In this document: positions 38,836 to 50,489 of the stretch, piece by piece
Layout: every line of letters begins with the position of its first letter
Position numbering within the stretch: the first letter of the stretch is position 1
NCBI GenBank assembly: GCA_009746045.1
Contig: RPFO01000448.1
Location: 2,321,509 to 2,385,508, forward strand
DNA: 64,000 nucleotides
Direction of reading: 5' to 3'
Origin: Mesostigma viride
Taxonomy: Eukaryota > Streptophyta > Mesostigmatophyceae > Mesostigmatales > Mesostigmataceae
Made by a program: the position numbers and the translations under genes
Notes under the pieces: generated by a model
The model's database searches: none
What the model saw: the letters and a program-made list of their open reading frames with translations, nothing else
What the model was told of the DNA's origin: nothing

Positions 38836-40862
38836 TAATTAATTAATTAATTAAACACGTGCTCCCGTTGGGGAGTCACGGAGCACCAAAGTGCTTTTAA
38901 TCCCTGTGTGTGCACAACAGGAGAAAGGGCAGAGACCCCCAGTCTCCTTCATGCCAAAGGCATGCCGCAGCTGCATTCGGGAACGCTAGCTAAACGGACA
39001 CGCTAACGATCCGGCAATCTGTGGGTGCAATAAGACCCATGTGAGCATGGCATAACAAGGAGCGTGGGCAAGTGATCTGATCGAAGCCAGGACGTAGCAT
39101 GGCTGCATGTACAAGGACTTTAAGCTAAGGCTATGGCTGGCTGTGTACCGTGCGTTAGCGGTGCACGTGACTAGGTATGGTAGCACAGCTAGGCAAACAT
39201 TCTAAGCATGGCTGCCATAGCGGCAGTGACTACCAATAAGAAATAAGTCAAGCTAGGGCTACAAGCTATTCTAGCCCGCCGGCTGGGGGCGTCCACATCT
39301 TGTGGTTGATCATCAGGTCCCCGCCCCTCCAGTACACCTTGGGCTTCTGCATGGGGGTCCTGCTTGTGGCGGAGGTATTCAGGCCACAGGTCGCGTCGCT
39401 GCTGCTGCTGAGCGGGGGTCAGGTCGTCGTCCAGCGTCCAGGTGCATGAGGTCGTGCAACCGCTTGCGACGAGAGCTCTAGGAACCGCTGTTTGTCCTCA
39501 CGGGAGGGGAAGGTGAGCAGGACTGGTGGGGGAGCCGCCTTGTCCCGTGAGTGGGGAAGGCGGTGGCACCCACGCAGTTCTAGACCTCACCTACCAGGCC
39601 CATGAGGGTAAGGAGCTGGTCCTTAAGCTCGTCAGCAAGGGAGGTTGACGTCTCACCTGGCTTCTGGGGGAAACGACGCAGCACCACCCGGCAGTCGCGG
39701 CGGGCGCGGTCGGTGGCCTCCCGTTGTTGAGCCTGGCGAAGGTCTTCAAGCTCCTGTCCAGAGTTTGGTAGCGATGGCGTCGATGGTGGAGGCGGTTGCT
39801 GTCCGCAGCAAGTCCGCATAGGAGAGGGGCGGGAGGTCACCAGCATCCAGCCGGGGTGGCTAGCTGGGATGCGATGGTGGCCGTCTGAGTCCGCTATCTT
39901 TGGGACCTGTGAGGCCAGGGCCTCGGTGTGGGCGGTGATGGCTTCAAGCTTCTTCATGAGCACGCCGCACTTGCCCTCCACCTGGTTTAGGCGAGAAACA
40001 AGTCCATGATGCACAGCGTGCGTCTCAGATGCCTGCGCCGCGGTGTGCAGCGTCGTGAACTGGGGCTGGAGCTTGTGGACGAGGCCTTGATTTCCACATT
40101 GGAGACCCGGGCCTGCACCGTGTTGAGCGTCGTGTTCAGCGATGTCAGCTTCTCGGCCAACGGCCAGGTCACGTGCTCCTCCAGCACTGCTCGGATGTCA
40201 TCCTTGCAGAGGAAGCCGATGTGGCTGTCGATCGGCCGCGCAGGCTGGGCTGGGGCGCGGATCTTGGCGGCGATTTTGTCCATAGGTAGCTGGAAGAAGC
40301 TGCACAGCCGATGGCGAGGCGTTGCTGGAGCTCTGGCCTGGTATAGTACGCATCCTGGTTGTCGGCGGGGATATGGGCCCTGTGGCCCCATGGAGCTTGC
40401 GTTCCTGTGCTAAGTAACGCACTATTTCGGCGCATTCTTCTGTGGTAAGCTGCAGCCAGTTGCTGAAAGAAAAGCGGTCGTAATATGGTAGGTACTTTCG
40501 CCATTTGTGTAATTCGTGGCATGGTTTCTTGGGTTCAGGCGAAGCGCTTGGCGAGGGTTTGGCGGGTAATAAGCCTGGCGGCTGAATAATGGCGTGGGCG
40601 AGAGGGTTGGTTGGGCGGGGCGCTGGGAAGCTGTGCCAGCTCCTTTTCCAGCCCTCTTTTTGCTTTGGTTGAGAGTTGTCATGCACGTACAGCTGGTCAC
40701 GTGCGTAACTTTGGCAATACTGCGTGGCAGCCATAACCGATTATACTGGCGTGTGCGCCTCAAAAAAGCGCATCGAATGCAAGTGGTCTGACCGACTTTC
40801 AGGGGCTCAGACGCAAAAGATCTGAACTCCGCCGTCAGCCATACCGCCGTCAGCCATTTTCG
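38836..40862 (-). mobile_element. ORF1-only LINE-like element, copy 1
   Basis: Read on the minus strand, the element starts near 40862 (CGACGAAAATGGCTGACGGC), carries an ORF1-type coding region (40734 to about 39300), a 3' untranslated region ending in a conserved block (TGCACACACAGGGATTAAAAGCAC...GACTCCCCAACGGGAGCACG) and a TTAATTAA tail at 38836-38857. No reverse transcriptase is present. Its 5' end abuts, without spacing, the truncated 3' end of a second element of the same family (40863-41010), so the insertions are nested or tandem. Confidence 0.7.
39300..40734 (-). pseudogene. LINE ORF1p-like protein, copy 1 (frameshifted)
   Basis: Three overlapping frames carry successive parts of one protein. 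N-terminal basic/proline-rich region (KQKEGWKRSWHSFPAP); coiled-coil middle (CKDDIRAVLEEHVTWPLAEK, TLNTVQARVSNVEIKASST, LVSRLNQVEGKCGVLMKKLE); an RRM-like segment (CRVVLRRFPQKPGETS, ADELKDQLLTLMGLVGEVEL); then a CTD-like tail (CHRLPHSRDKAAPPPVLLTF, REDKQRFL..RKRLHDLMH). This order, coiled coil then RRM then CTD, is that of L1-type ORF1p, the RNA-binding chaperone of LINE RNPs. Frameshifts at about 40200, 40000 and 39590 make it inactive as read. Confidence 0.7.
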
Positions 40863-42225
40863 TCGAGTGCTTTTAATCCCTGTGTGAGCACAGCAGGAAG
40901 GGGGCAGAGACCCCCACTTCCTTCCTGCCACTGGCATGCCATGTGCAGGTGCAATCGGACAAGACTAAACGATCTGGCATCCACTGTGGGTGCAATAATT
41001 AGACACGTGTGAGCATCGCATGAAGTCCTGGCATGGAGACGTGGGCTCCTGGGACTATATCTGTACTCCACGCCCGCATGATGAGACTTGGAAAGAAATG
41101 GGCTGCCGTCTGCGATAAGCACCTTCATGAGGGGCATGCTCCTGTTTTATGCCAACGGGCCCCGCGGCCCATTCAATGCTAGAATGCAGGGTAGAAGTCC
41201 GCAGGTGGAGGTTATTATTGCCCCTGAGGATAGCCGCTACACTACGGCCTCGTCTGCCATTAAACACTAGAGGACAGCTCAGATGAGGGTTATATCCCCC
41301 TCTAGTGACTACATGCATGGTCGGGCCGGGCATGATGCAGGTCTACGATATTTGTAACTTTCGTGTGATTATTTTCTAATGAGATTAGCATATAGTACTC
41401 TGCATGCCCATGCAACGCTAGCTAGTACTTACTTATGGAGACATGATGAGCAATTAAACAAGCATGCAGTGCTAGGCGATACATCATATGGCTATTAATT
41501 AATTAATTAATTAATTAATTAATTAATTAATATTAAACACGTGCTCCCATTTGGGAGTCACGGAGCACCGAAGTGCTTTTAAGGCCTGTGTGTGCACAAC
41601 AGGAGAAAGGGCAGAGGCCCCCAGTCTCCTTCATGCCAAAGTCTCCTTCATATGGCTATGCATGCTGGCTGGTATCAGTTGGGCTACCGGCTAGGCCATA
41701 TAGGCCATATAGGCATGGCAATGCGGCCGTGTACGATGCATTAGCATGGCCCATGTCGAGGAGCGTGTCCAGGTAATCGATCTATAACTACGGCTAGCTC
41801 AGTATTCTAGCCCGGACCGGGCTTCCACATCTGGTTGTTCGCCATCAAGTCCCCGCCCCTCCCTGAAAACCTTGGGCTTCGTGGGGTCCTGCTTGTGGCG
41901 GAGGTATTGATCCGGCTGGCCACAGGTCAGTCGCTGCTGCTGCTGAGCGCGGGTCATGCAGGTCCAGTCATCCGAGCTAGCGTCCAGGGGAGGTCATGCA
42001 ACTTCTTGCGACGAGAGAGGAATTATACAGCCGCGCTTATCCCCCATGGCTCCAGCTGAAGGTGAGCAGGACAGTGGTGGGGGCACCTGCCGCCTTCAAT
42101 GTCCCGTGAATGGGTCCCGAAGGCGGTGCCCACGTGCAGCTTTACTTCACCTGCTAGGTCGATCCAGGTGGGTAAGAAGCTTGCTAAGGATGGCCCACTG
42201 AGAGCCTCCCGCGAGCCACCGTGAA
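40863..42225 (-). mobile_element. Fragments of the same retroelement family
   Basis: Minus-strand 3' end block at 40863-41010. A second one at about 41540-41640 is preceded (on plus) by a TTAATTAA tail, 41495-41531, and is followed by a decayed ORF1 3' part at 41800-42200 (plus strand shows TCCCCGCCCCTCC and CTTGTGGCGGAGGTATT, as at 39320-39370). Coding content is lost. Confidence 0.65.
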
Positions 42226-44120
42226 ACGAAAACGGCTGACGGCGGTACATTGGCTGACTGCGGAGTTCAGATCTTTTGCGTCTGAGCCCCAAATTCGGTC
42301 AGACCACTTGCATTCGATGCGCCTTTAATTTAAGACGCACTTGCCAGTATAATCGGTTACGGCTGACACGCAGTAATAATCAACAAACTTACGCACGTGA
42401 CAAGCAGCTATGACGACTCCAAACAAAAGCAAAACGAGGGCTGGAAAAGGAGCTGGCACAGCTCCCCAGCGCCCAGCCCAACCCTCTCGATCGCCCTCGC
42501 CATTGTCCAGCCGCCTGGCTTAATTACCCGCCCAACCATCGCCCAGCGCCTCGAGCGCCTGAGTCCAAGAAACCCTGCCACGATCATGCACAAATGGCGC
42601 CACTTCTTGCCCAATGCCCGGCGCCCAAACATTTCTCACTCCGCGAATGGCAAGAGTTGTCGCCGCCGGAATGCGTCGAGGTCCTATAGTTCCTTGCGCA
42701 GGAACGGAAGTTCTTCGTGCCCCAGAAGGGGGAGGCGGCTATCGATTACCGCGACACGTCCTGGCTCTACACTTATTCCGAACCACGCCAACGCCTGTTT
42801 ATCTTGACCAGCTACTACCAGCGCAGCCTCGGCGACCTCTTCCGAGCGCTCAGCACCCAAGCCCCCGCGCAGCCAGCAGCCCCATCGGCTCAGGTGCCTC
42901 CCTCAGCAAGGACAACATCCGCGCTGTGATGGAGCTAGAGCACGTCATCTGCCCGCTGGCCGAGAAGCTGACATCGCTGAACACCGGCCACGCTCAACAC
43001 GGTGGAGGCCCGGGTCTCCAATGTGGAAACCAAGGCCTCGTCCACAACCTCCAACCTCAGTACGTTCACGGCGCTACACACGGACCGCAGCGCAGGCATC
43101 GGAAACGCACGCTGCACTATAGTTGTCTCTCGCCTGAACCAGGTGGAGGGCAAGTGCGCCGTGCTCATGAAGAAGCTTGAAGCCATCACCGCCCACACCG
43201 AGGCCCTGGCCACACAGGTCCCGAAGATAGCGGAGCAGACGGCCACCATCGCATGATTCCCAGCCACCCCGGCAGGATGCTGGCGACCTCCCGCCGCTCT
43301 CCTACGCGGACCTGCTGCTGTCAGCGACCGCCTCAACCACCGACGCCATCGCCACGAAGCTCCAGGAGCTGGAGGACCACCGCCAGGCCAACCAACGGGA
43401 GGCCACCGACCGCGCTCGCCGCGAGTGCATGCCGAGTGGTGCTGCGTCGTTTCCCCCAGAATCCAGGTGAGATGTCAACCGCCTCCCTTGCCGACGAGCT
43501 CAAGGACCAGCTCGGCTTACCCTCATGCATGGGCCTGGTAGGTGAGGAGGTAGAACTGCGTGGGTGCCACCGCCTTCCCCACTCACGGGACAAGGCGGCT
43601 CCCCCATGCACCAGTCCTGCTCACCTTGCCCTCCCGTGAGGACAAGCAGCGGTTCCTCTCTCGTCGCAAGCGGTTGCACGACCTCATGCACCTGGACGCT
43701 GGACGACGACCTGACCCCCGCTCAGCAGCAGCAGCGACGCAACCTGTGGCGCCCTGACTACCTCCGCCACAAGCACTGACCCGGCCCCAGAAGCCCAAGG
43801 TGTACTGCCAGCTATAGAGGGGCGGGGACCTGATGATCAACCTGGCACAAGATGTGGTCGCCCCCTGCGGGCTAGAATAGCTTGCATAATAGCCCTAGCT
43901 TGTAATAATCCATTGGTAGTCACTGCCGCTATGGCAGCCATGCTTAGAATGTTTGCCTAGCTGTGCCAACATACACGTGTATGTACGTACCTAGTCACGT
44001 GCACCGCTAACGCACGGTACACAACCAGCCATTTAGCCTTAGCCTGGTCCTTGTACAGCCATGCTACGTCCTGGCTATGCTCAGATCACTTGCCCACGCT
44101 CCTTGTTATGCCATATATAT
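42226..44120 (+). mobile_element. ORF1-only LINE-like element, copy 2 (inverted to copy 1)
   Basis: The 5' end (GAAAACGGCTGACGGCGGTA) matches the start of copy 1. The body is homologous throughout and the 3' part (CACTGCCGCTATGGCAGCCA; CACGTGCACCGCTAACGCAC) is the reverse complement of 39055-39240. The element breaks off at about 44120 in an AT-rich ATATATTAAAAATATA before the conserved 3' block. Copies 1 and 2 face outward as a large spaced inverted repeat. Confidence 0.7.
42408..43790 (+). pseudogene. LINE ORF1p-like protein, copy 2 (frameshifted)
   Basis: Same modules as copy 1: NKSKTRAGKGAG/KQNEGWKRSWHSSPAPS at the N-terminus, KDNIRAVMELEHVICPLAEK, coiled-coil LNQVEGKCAVLMKKLEAITA, then CRVVLRRFPQNPGEMSTASL, ADELKDQLGLPSCMGLVGEE and CPPVRTSSGSS/REDKQRFLSRRKRLHDLMHL in other frames. 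At least five frame changes, including at 43255 and 43560. Decayed copy. Confidence 0.65.
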
Positions 44121-44260
44121 TAAAAATATAATTACTTACAGCAGAGTGAAATCACTCAAACCAAAGCAAACGCCCAGCTATAAACCTATATACAGAGCCA
44201 TGTCAAAGCTCTATACTACGAAGTACGATAAGACCAATGGAAACGCCTAACGGGAGGAAC

Positions 44261-45489
44261 CTAATAGCCCTGCTGCACCGCAAAATCAGCCCGCGTACGG
44301 CGGAGCATGATGTCCGCCATGGCCCGAGTCAGCGCCACCGACAAGCGCTGACGCCAATATGACGTCCAGGTCCGCGCCGACCATGGGGCCCGCTGGCCCT
44401 CCAGGTCCAGCCGGTCCTCCCGGAGCCGGCAACACTCCTTGAAGAAGGCGGAGGTCAGGGGCCCCATGGCCCCAAACTCCTCCAGGACAAAGGGCACCAC
44501 ACGATGGTGCCCGACGTCGCCGTAGGCCAGGAGCTTGGCCCGCTCCGCCCGGTCCGCCGTGTAACCTGCCGTGAGGGAGGCCCCAGCCACGTGGCTAAGA
44601 GCCAAGGGCCGCGCCACCGAAACGTCAATAAGCAGATGCCGGCCACCCCCCTCAAAGTCCAGCACCACGATGTCAGGCCGGTGGTTGGGGGAATAGAAGG
44701 CAGCGCCATCCGCATCCTCGGACCGGATGTTCGCGTGGGGGAAAACCGACCGAATCATGGCGAGCACCACCGTCAGGAGGACAGTGTGCAAATACAAATA
44801 CCAATTCTGATTCTGTTGGCCCCCCATGCAGGCAAGGTAGTGAGTCCCCGTGGGATCCAGCGGCTGCCCACAGCTACCACAAGGCCGCCCGGCCGGAACA
44901 AGAGGCTGCGGGGCAAATAGCTGGTGCCGGAGCGCCACCGAGTAGTGGCTGGGAGCCAAGGCGAATGGGGGGCCATGGGAAGAGCACGAAGGTACGCCGA
45001 GCCCACACTCCGCAAGGAAAGCGAGAACAGCCACGCACGTCCCTGGGCGTTGAGGTCCGCGAAAAGAGCAATCCAATCAGCCGTGTGCAGAATACCCGCG
45101 TAGGTTTTCTGGTGTTTATCGATGACGCGAGCAGGGAATGCGGCGGGAGATTGAACGGAGGCGACCGAGGGAGTGCCGCGAGGGAGGTGGCCCTGTACCG
45201 CCTGAGCGGCACGGACGGGAGAACAGGCCTGCTGGATCTCAGCATAGGCCTCCTGGATGGCGGTGACGAAGGGCAAAGGGCTGCTGGGGTCCAGGAGGTC
45301 AGGCGCTGCCGTTGCCAAAAGGGGCAGGAGCCGGCAGCTTTCCGCCCACGACTGAGCGACGGAGCCCAAAAAGGCTGCTGGGGCCAGCCGGGCGGCACGA
45401 GTCAGACCGCAGCCACCCATCCGTGCAGGCAGGGAGGCAATGCGAATAGCATGTGGCGGGAGGTCGGGGCCCGGGACCAGCTGCGCCAA
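44261..45489 (-). pseudogene. LINE ORF2 3' end (thumb/zinc knuckle/nuclease-like), frameshifted
   Basis: The upstream frame (45489 to about 45000) has LPARMGGCGLTRAARLAPAA, a block typical of the region after the RT domain of non-LTR elements, and KTYAGILHTADWIALF. One frameshift near 45000-45075 leads to the frame ending at 44261, which has C-x2-C-x12-H-x4-C (CGSCGQPLDPTGTHYLAC) and then RPDIVVLDFEGGG with LLIDVSVARPL. A PD...(hydrophobic)D-V pattern after a CCHC motif is what restriction-like-endonuclease LINEs (R2/NeSL/CRE groups) show, although APE-type LINEs can carry the zinc motif too. The RT domain itself is missing, so the copy is 5'-truncated and inactive. Confidence 0.7.
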
Positions 45490-45589
45490 GGCCGACTGGA
45501 TGCGTTCGTCGTGGCCCTCGGCGGCCAGCCGGACCTGAGACGGAAGAGCGCCCCGGAGCCAGTGAACGACGCGAGGGTGAGCGCAATGC

Positions 45590-46336
45590 CATATATATGC
45601 TCACACAGTGGGGTCTTATTGCACCCACAGATCGCCGGACCATTTAGCGTGTCCGATTTCGGCTGTGGCATGCCTTTGGCATGAAGGAGAATGGGCCGGT
45701 CTCTGCCCTTTCTCCTGTTGTCCGGCACACACAGGGATTAAAAGCACTTCGGTGCCGCTCCGTGACTCCCCGGCCAACGGGAGCACGAGTTTAATTAATT
45801 AATTAATTAATTAATTAATTAATTAATTAATTAATTAATCAAGAAGCTTGCTACTGGGATCGTCCCGGCTCAATAGAGGTTGCCGTACGTAGACCTCCCC
45901 CGGTGGCTGGGGGAAGCGGCGCAGCACCACGCGGTTGGTGCATGGCCTCGGTTTCATCGATCTGCCTGGGCGCGATGGGCTTCCACTGAGCTCCTGCAGC
46001 CTCATGGCGACGGCACGTCCGTGGCCAAGGTGCAGGCATGGTTGCTGACCGCATGAGGTCCGCATAGGAGTGCGGCAAGAGGCCGGGTTGCCAGCTGCCC
46101 GCGCCGGGCGAACTGCCCAGGCGGCGATGGACCGTGGCCGTCTGCGCTGCTGAATCTCCCTGGGACCTGCACTAGCCAGGGCCTTGGTTTCAATGATGGG
46201 CGGTGATGGCCTCCAGCTTCTTGACGGGCACCCCGCACTCGATCATGCAAGCCCTAGCTCCATGCATTCATTAATTAATTAAACTCGTGCTCGATCCCGT
46301 TGGGGAGCTAGTCACGGAGCATTAACCCCGATGGGT
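45590..46336. mobile_element. Nested retroelement 3' ends and ORF1 scraps
   Basis: 45600-45790 is the conserved 3' block in plus orientation, followed by 45791-45838 TTAATTAA repeats. 45870-46250 (-) has a decayed ORF1 piece (RVVLRRFPQPPGE). 46268-46282 is another TTAA tail followed by a degraded 3' block (CTCGATCCCGTTGGGGAG) up to the GGAT array. Confidence 0.65.
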
Positions 46337-46744
46337 GGATGGATGGATGGATGGATGGATGGATGGATGGATGGATGGATGGATGGATGGATGGATGGAT
46401 GGATGGATGGATGGATGGATGGATGGATGGATGGATGGATGGATGGATGGATGGATGGATGGATGGATGGATGGATGGATGGATGGATGGATGGATGGAT
46501 GGATGGATGGATGGATGGATGGATGGATGGATGGATGGATGGATGGATGGATGGATGGATGGATGGATGGATGGATGGATGGATGGATGGATGGATGGAT
46601 GGATGGATGGATGGATGGATGGATGGATGGATGGATGGATGGATGGATGGATGGATGGATGGATGGATGGATGGATGGATGGATGGATGGATGGATGGAT
46701 GGATGGATGGATGGATGGATGGATGGATGGATGGATGGATGGAT
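46337..46744. repeat. GGAT tetranucleotide array 1
   Basis: About 408 bp of pure GGAT, running directly into ATTAATTAATTAATTAA at 46742-46761, the tail of a minus-strand retroelement 3' end (46762-46900). Trp-Met-Asp-Gly frames are artefacts. Confidence 0.98.
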
Positions 46745-49092
46745 TAATTAATTAATTAATTAAAATCATAGCTCCGTGGGGAGCATATGTAACACATAGC
46801 CCTGAGAAAGGGGCATCTATGGGTTTGTAATACAATCAGGGCGACAACCTGCAGGTGTAGGATGTACAACTATCACCTGCTCTGGGTCACAACGGTCTGA
46901 AAGTGCCAAAAAACACCCATCTTACTCCTCCTAGCTGCACTAATATTCGGATGATGGTCAAACTTGGTGGCTGGCTTCTCCATGGTACCCAGATTTACTG
47001 TGCCAAGTCACACCTTGGTTGGCCACTTGGTGCTCACAGAATGGTGACGTCCAAAAGCATAAAAAACGCCGAAATTGCCAGTTTTATTCATAATTAATTC
47101 CACAAACAACACAATTAATGTCGTTTTGACCTGGAAATGGGCAGACACATTAAATATAACATATGCAGCTCAAGTACTAAGTTGCACCCGAAATAGAGAT
47201 GGGATGGCCAGAAATTATGCTGTCAACCGTCACAAATACGGTCATTTGGAGCATTTTATGGATCATTAAATGCACCCAACAGTGCAAATGAGCTCAGATT
47301 AAGCTGGAAGTAAGCAAACACTTTACTTGCAACATCTGCAGGCTGGCTGCAAAGTTGCACCTTGATTGAACACCAACTAGTTACATGATTCTGCTGTCAC
47401 GCGTCACTCTCGCGCAAAATTTGGATATATAATGCACCACAGGTAGCGCAAATGAGTTCAGACAGAGCTGAAATTTTTAATGCAATTTAAATAGAGCATG
47501 CTGAACATGATTGCCAAGTATTACCTCAGTCACACCACAGATGACGATGTGTCACAGTGACACGTGACAGCAGCCAACATCATATAATATTTCCTTACAA
47601 GTTCATACCCCATAACAGTACGAGCTGAGGTAAGGTTGAACTCCAACTTGGTTATCTCCACCCATACATGTGGCATGCACTTCATCATGGAAATACATGA
47701 ACAGTTGTCTCTTTGATACATCAATAGTATTAACTACCAACATTCCAATGGTGGGGCGTGTTGAGAGAGAGCAACTAGTTGGCAAGTCAAATAGTGGTTC
47801 GAAGCAAACATGGCTGCACACTACATTTGCTTGCAGTTGCTATCTAACATCTCTAGCACATTAACTAGCCAGCTAGCTCGCATGCCAAACAATCTTCTAA
47901 AGGTGCATGGGCATTTTTTTATGTGTTGTTCATCGTGCACCCTGGACTACCAATCCTAGTGAAGCATGGGCTATGCACGGCAGATGGAGGATGTGGCCAT
48001 GGGCATGCCATGAGCAGATGCCAGCGAAGGTGCTGGCAGCAGGCAGGTCAGGCAGCAGTAGTGGGATCTAGTGATGCAGAAGAGAGTGGCACATGTGGTA
48101 GAAAGTAATGCAGATGGCAGTAGTATGGCCAGTGGCACGAGGCAGCGATCATGAAGGCTATCGTTATGCAGATAGACGTTATGGTCTAGCCTTGAGGTTA
48201 TGTTGCTACTGCTGCATGATGGAAGGGAAATTTATGTGGCAGGTGGCACGGTACAGCCAACAGTGGTGTAGTGTGCAAACCAACTCATTGGGGTGGGCTT
48301 GTGGTGAAAGCTCTCCATTCAGATTTCCGTGGCAACACACCAGGTCATGATATTCTGTGGTGCTGGCAAGTGGTAGTGACAGATTGATCATGCCAGTGAT
48401 TGATAGCAATGGTGAGCAGTAGGGTGCCTTCTTTGATACTACTGGCATTATCTGTTGTGCCAGGTGCCAGCTATGTCAGCTGCCGATGCTGCTAAATGTG
48501 GCCCCAGTTTCTGGTGCTACGATAGAAGAGATGAAGAGGGCCGGCAGGAACTTGTGGCTGCAATCACGATCAAGGCTGCGATGGGCGAAGTCAATATGGC
48601 AGATTGTGGCAGCAATGGTGCAGGGCCTGGCGTTATCGTTAATGGCAGATTCCATACTGAGTTGTAGGGACACTGCCAGCAGTTACACCAACAGGCGAGA
48701 CTCATGGTGGTGGACGTTGCTCCTGGTGGGAGTCTATAATATCTGTCACATGGGTATGCGCACACGATGCACCTGGTGGTCCTCCATGCTAACGACAGGA
48801 ATGTTGGTATTGCTATGCAATCGTGGCACTGCTAACAACGGCGTAACAGTGGTAGGTGTGTTGGGGTGGTGGGGAGTGATGTGGCAGTGGTGTGGCAGCA
48901 AGCACTTTGGTAATCGTTATTGTGATGTTGTTGTGAGCCCGTAGAAGGTGTCCTGGTGAGATTCATGCCTCTTACGCAATGCTGTAAGCCCATTGTGCAC
49001 TCTGTTGTGCCCGCAACAATATTCATCATCATAGGCAGCAACCATATCAAAGACAAATCAGCCCCCTTCCATGTATAGTACTTAATTCTCAG
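46745..49092. other. Retroelement 3' end, then unassigned sequence
   Basis: 46745-46900 (-) is a 3' untranslated region similar to 51690-51800. From 46900 to 49092 no exon could be supported; part of it may be intron of the gene ending at 49560. Confidence 0.45.
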
Positions 49093-49560
49093 CCTGCTTC
49101 AACATATCTGAATGTAACAAGGGCAATGAATCCTGGGTTTCCCAAGGCAGCAACAACATCTGCGCACTTCACATACCTGGGCTCCCCCCTGGTTTCTTCG
49201 TGCCTCCCAGCCCCAGATCAGAACACGCCGCCCATCATTGATAAACATGGTGCATTATAATCTGGCCAAGGAAAGAGGTTGAAATACTTACCAACAGGTC
49301 CGCTAAAGTGGAGCCCCAGCAGCGTGTTGTATGGCCTGTGAAAGCTGGATAAGCTCCAGGGTTGCACATCAACACACCTATATGTGCTGACTGTTGAATA
49401 CAGGACATGTACCTTCTGTTTGTTGCCTTCAGGCTCAGCTTCCTACGCCATGAATTACACTTGGAAGAATGAACAGGCGCACATCACGCTGTTTGGGGAG
49501 GCTGGCCATGGCTTACGTCTCCCTCTCGAGCAGCGATGCTTGACGAGGCGTCCGGCGTAA
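49093..49560 (+). CDS. 3' end of an unrecognised spliced gene (two exons)
   Basis: Exon 49093-49249 follows acceptor AATTCTCAG and ends CATG|GTGCAT (phase 1); exon 49433-49560 follows GCCTTCAG and ends in TAA. The spliced product reads PASTYLNVTRAMNPGFPKAA, HFTYLGSPLVSSCLPAPDQN, TPPIIDKHGSASYAMNYTWK and NEQAHITLFGEAGHG. Phases agree and the sequence looks like an extracellular beta-rich protein with N-glycosylation sequons (NVT, NYT). Upstream exons were not found. Family unknown. A decaying gene is also possible. Confidence 0.45.
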
Positions 49561-49633
49561 CATGAACGAGGCGCTTTCACGAGCCTCGGGGAAAGAGACA
49601 GGCAGAAAATCTGGAAGGGGAACGGGGCTGGCT

Positions 49634-49888
49634 TCACCCTACCTTGGATCCGGATGCCGAAAAAGCAGGTTCCACTGTACAGCGTCGACTCAACCAGCGC
49701 AATGCGTATTCATGCTTCATTTCGCAACGATCGCAGGCGATATTCAGTGATGAGCGCAGGTCTACACTACAGAGCCAGCAAAAAATCAGGCTGGGCTTCG
49801 CTCTAGAAGTTGTTGAAGCGCCCTGCGCAAATGGGATGACAAAAATGAAAGAAACGAGGGAGTGGCATATTTTTACGTGCGTTGCCAT
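49634..49888 (-). CDS. Small secreted-protein candidate (84 aa)
   Basis: Open frame from ATG at 49888, beginning MATHVKICHSLVSFIFVIPF then AQGAS, a plausible signal peptide with cleavage after AQG-A. The rest has Cys residues (FCWLC, ACDRC, RRC) and is basic. Tail-to-tail with the gene ending at 49560. Short and unsupported by homology, so it could be chance. Confidence 0.3.
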   Translation of the reverse strand: MATHVKICHSLVSFIFVIPFAQGASTTSRAKPSLIFCWLCSVDLRSSLNIACDRCEMKHEYALRWLSRRCTVEPAFSASGSKVG

Positions 49889-50489
49889 GATCAGCCCCGC
49901 ACGCACCCTCCCGGCAGTTCCAACTGCTGCGGCAACGAGGCATTTACAATGGCAGTCGTTTTAACAAAAAGTTTTTCGGTCAAAATTTTTTGAATTAGTC
50001 ATAGAACCGTGCGAGCGGCTTACCTTGAACTACACTGTCGCCGTTTTCGATAAGTTTCCGGTGTGACTTTTTGGGGGTCCACTGCAAAATGCAGCGGACC
50101 TGACCCGACCTCGCGAAAATGCCCGCCCTTTTTCTGTTTTCCTGAAAAAATGGACCGATTTCTTTAGGATAAAAAAATATCTACGTGAAGTAGATGAGTT
50201 ATGAAGGCTCAAAATCAATTCGCTGTCCGTAATGTGTTCTCAGGACGGTCGCTAGGATTTTCACGGCCGCCATGGGTGCTGCGTGACTTTTTGCCTCGTC
50301 GTCACCTTCCCGCCCACCAGATTTTCGGGATCTCGCGCCAATTTGGTGACGGAGTAAGATGGTCGTTTTTGGCGGGGCTCGGACCGTTGTGGTGCACTAG
50401 GTGCACCTGCACCTCCATGGTCACTGGTTCATGCCTCCTAATCAAGCACAGGCACCCAGGGGGGGCTTGAGGAGAGGGCCTAGAAGGCC
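49889..50489. other. Intergenic
   Basis: No gene supported. Short open frames have no splice or composition support. Confidence 0.4.
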
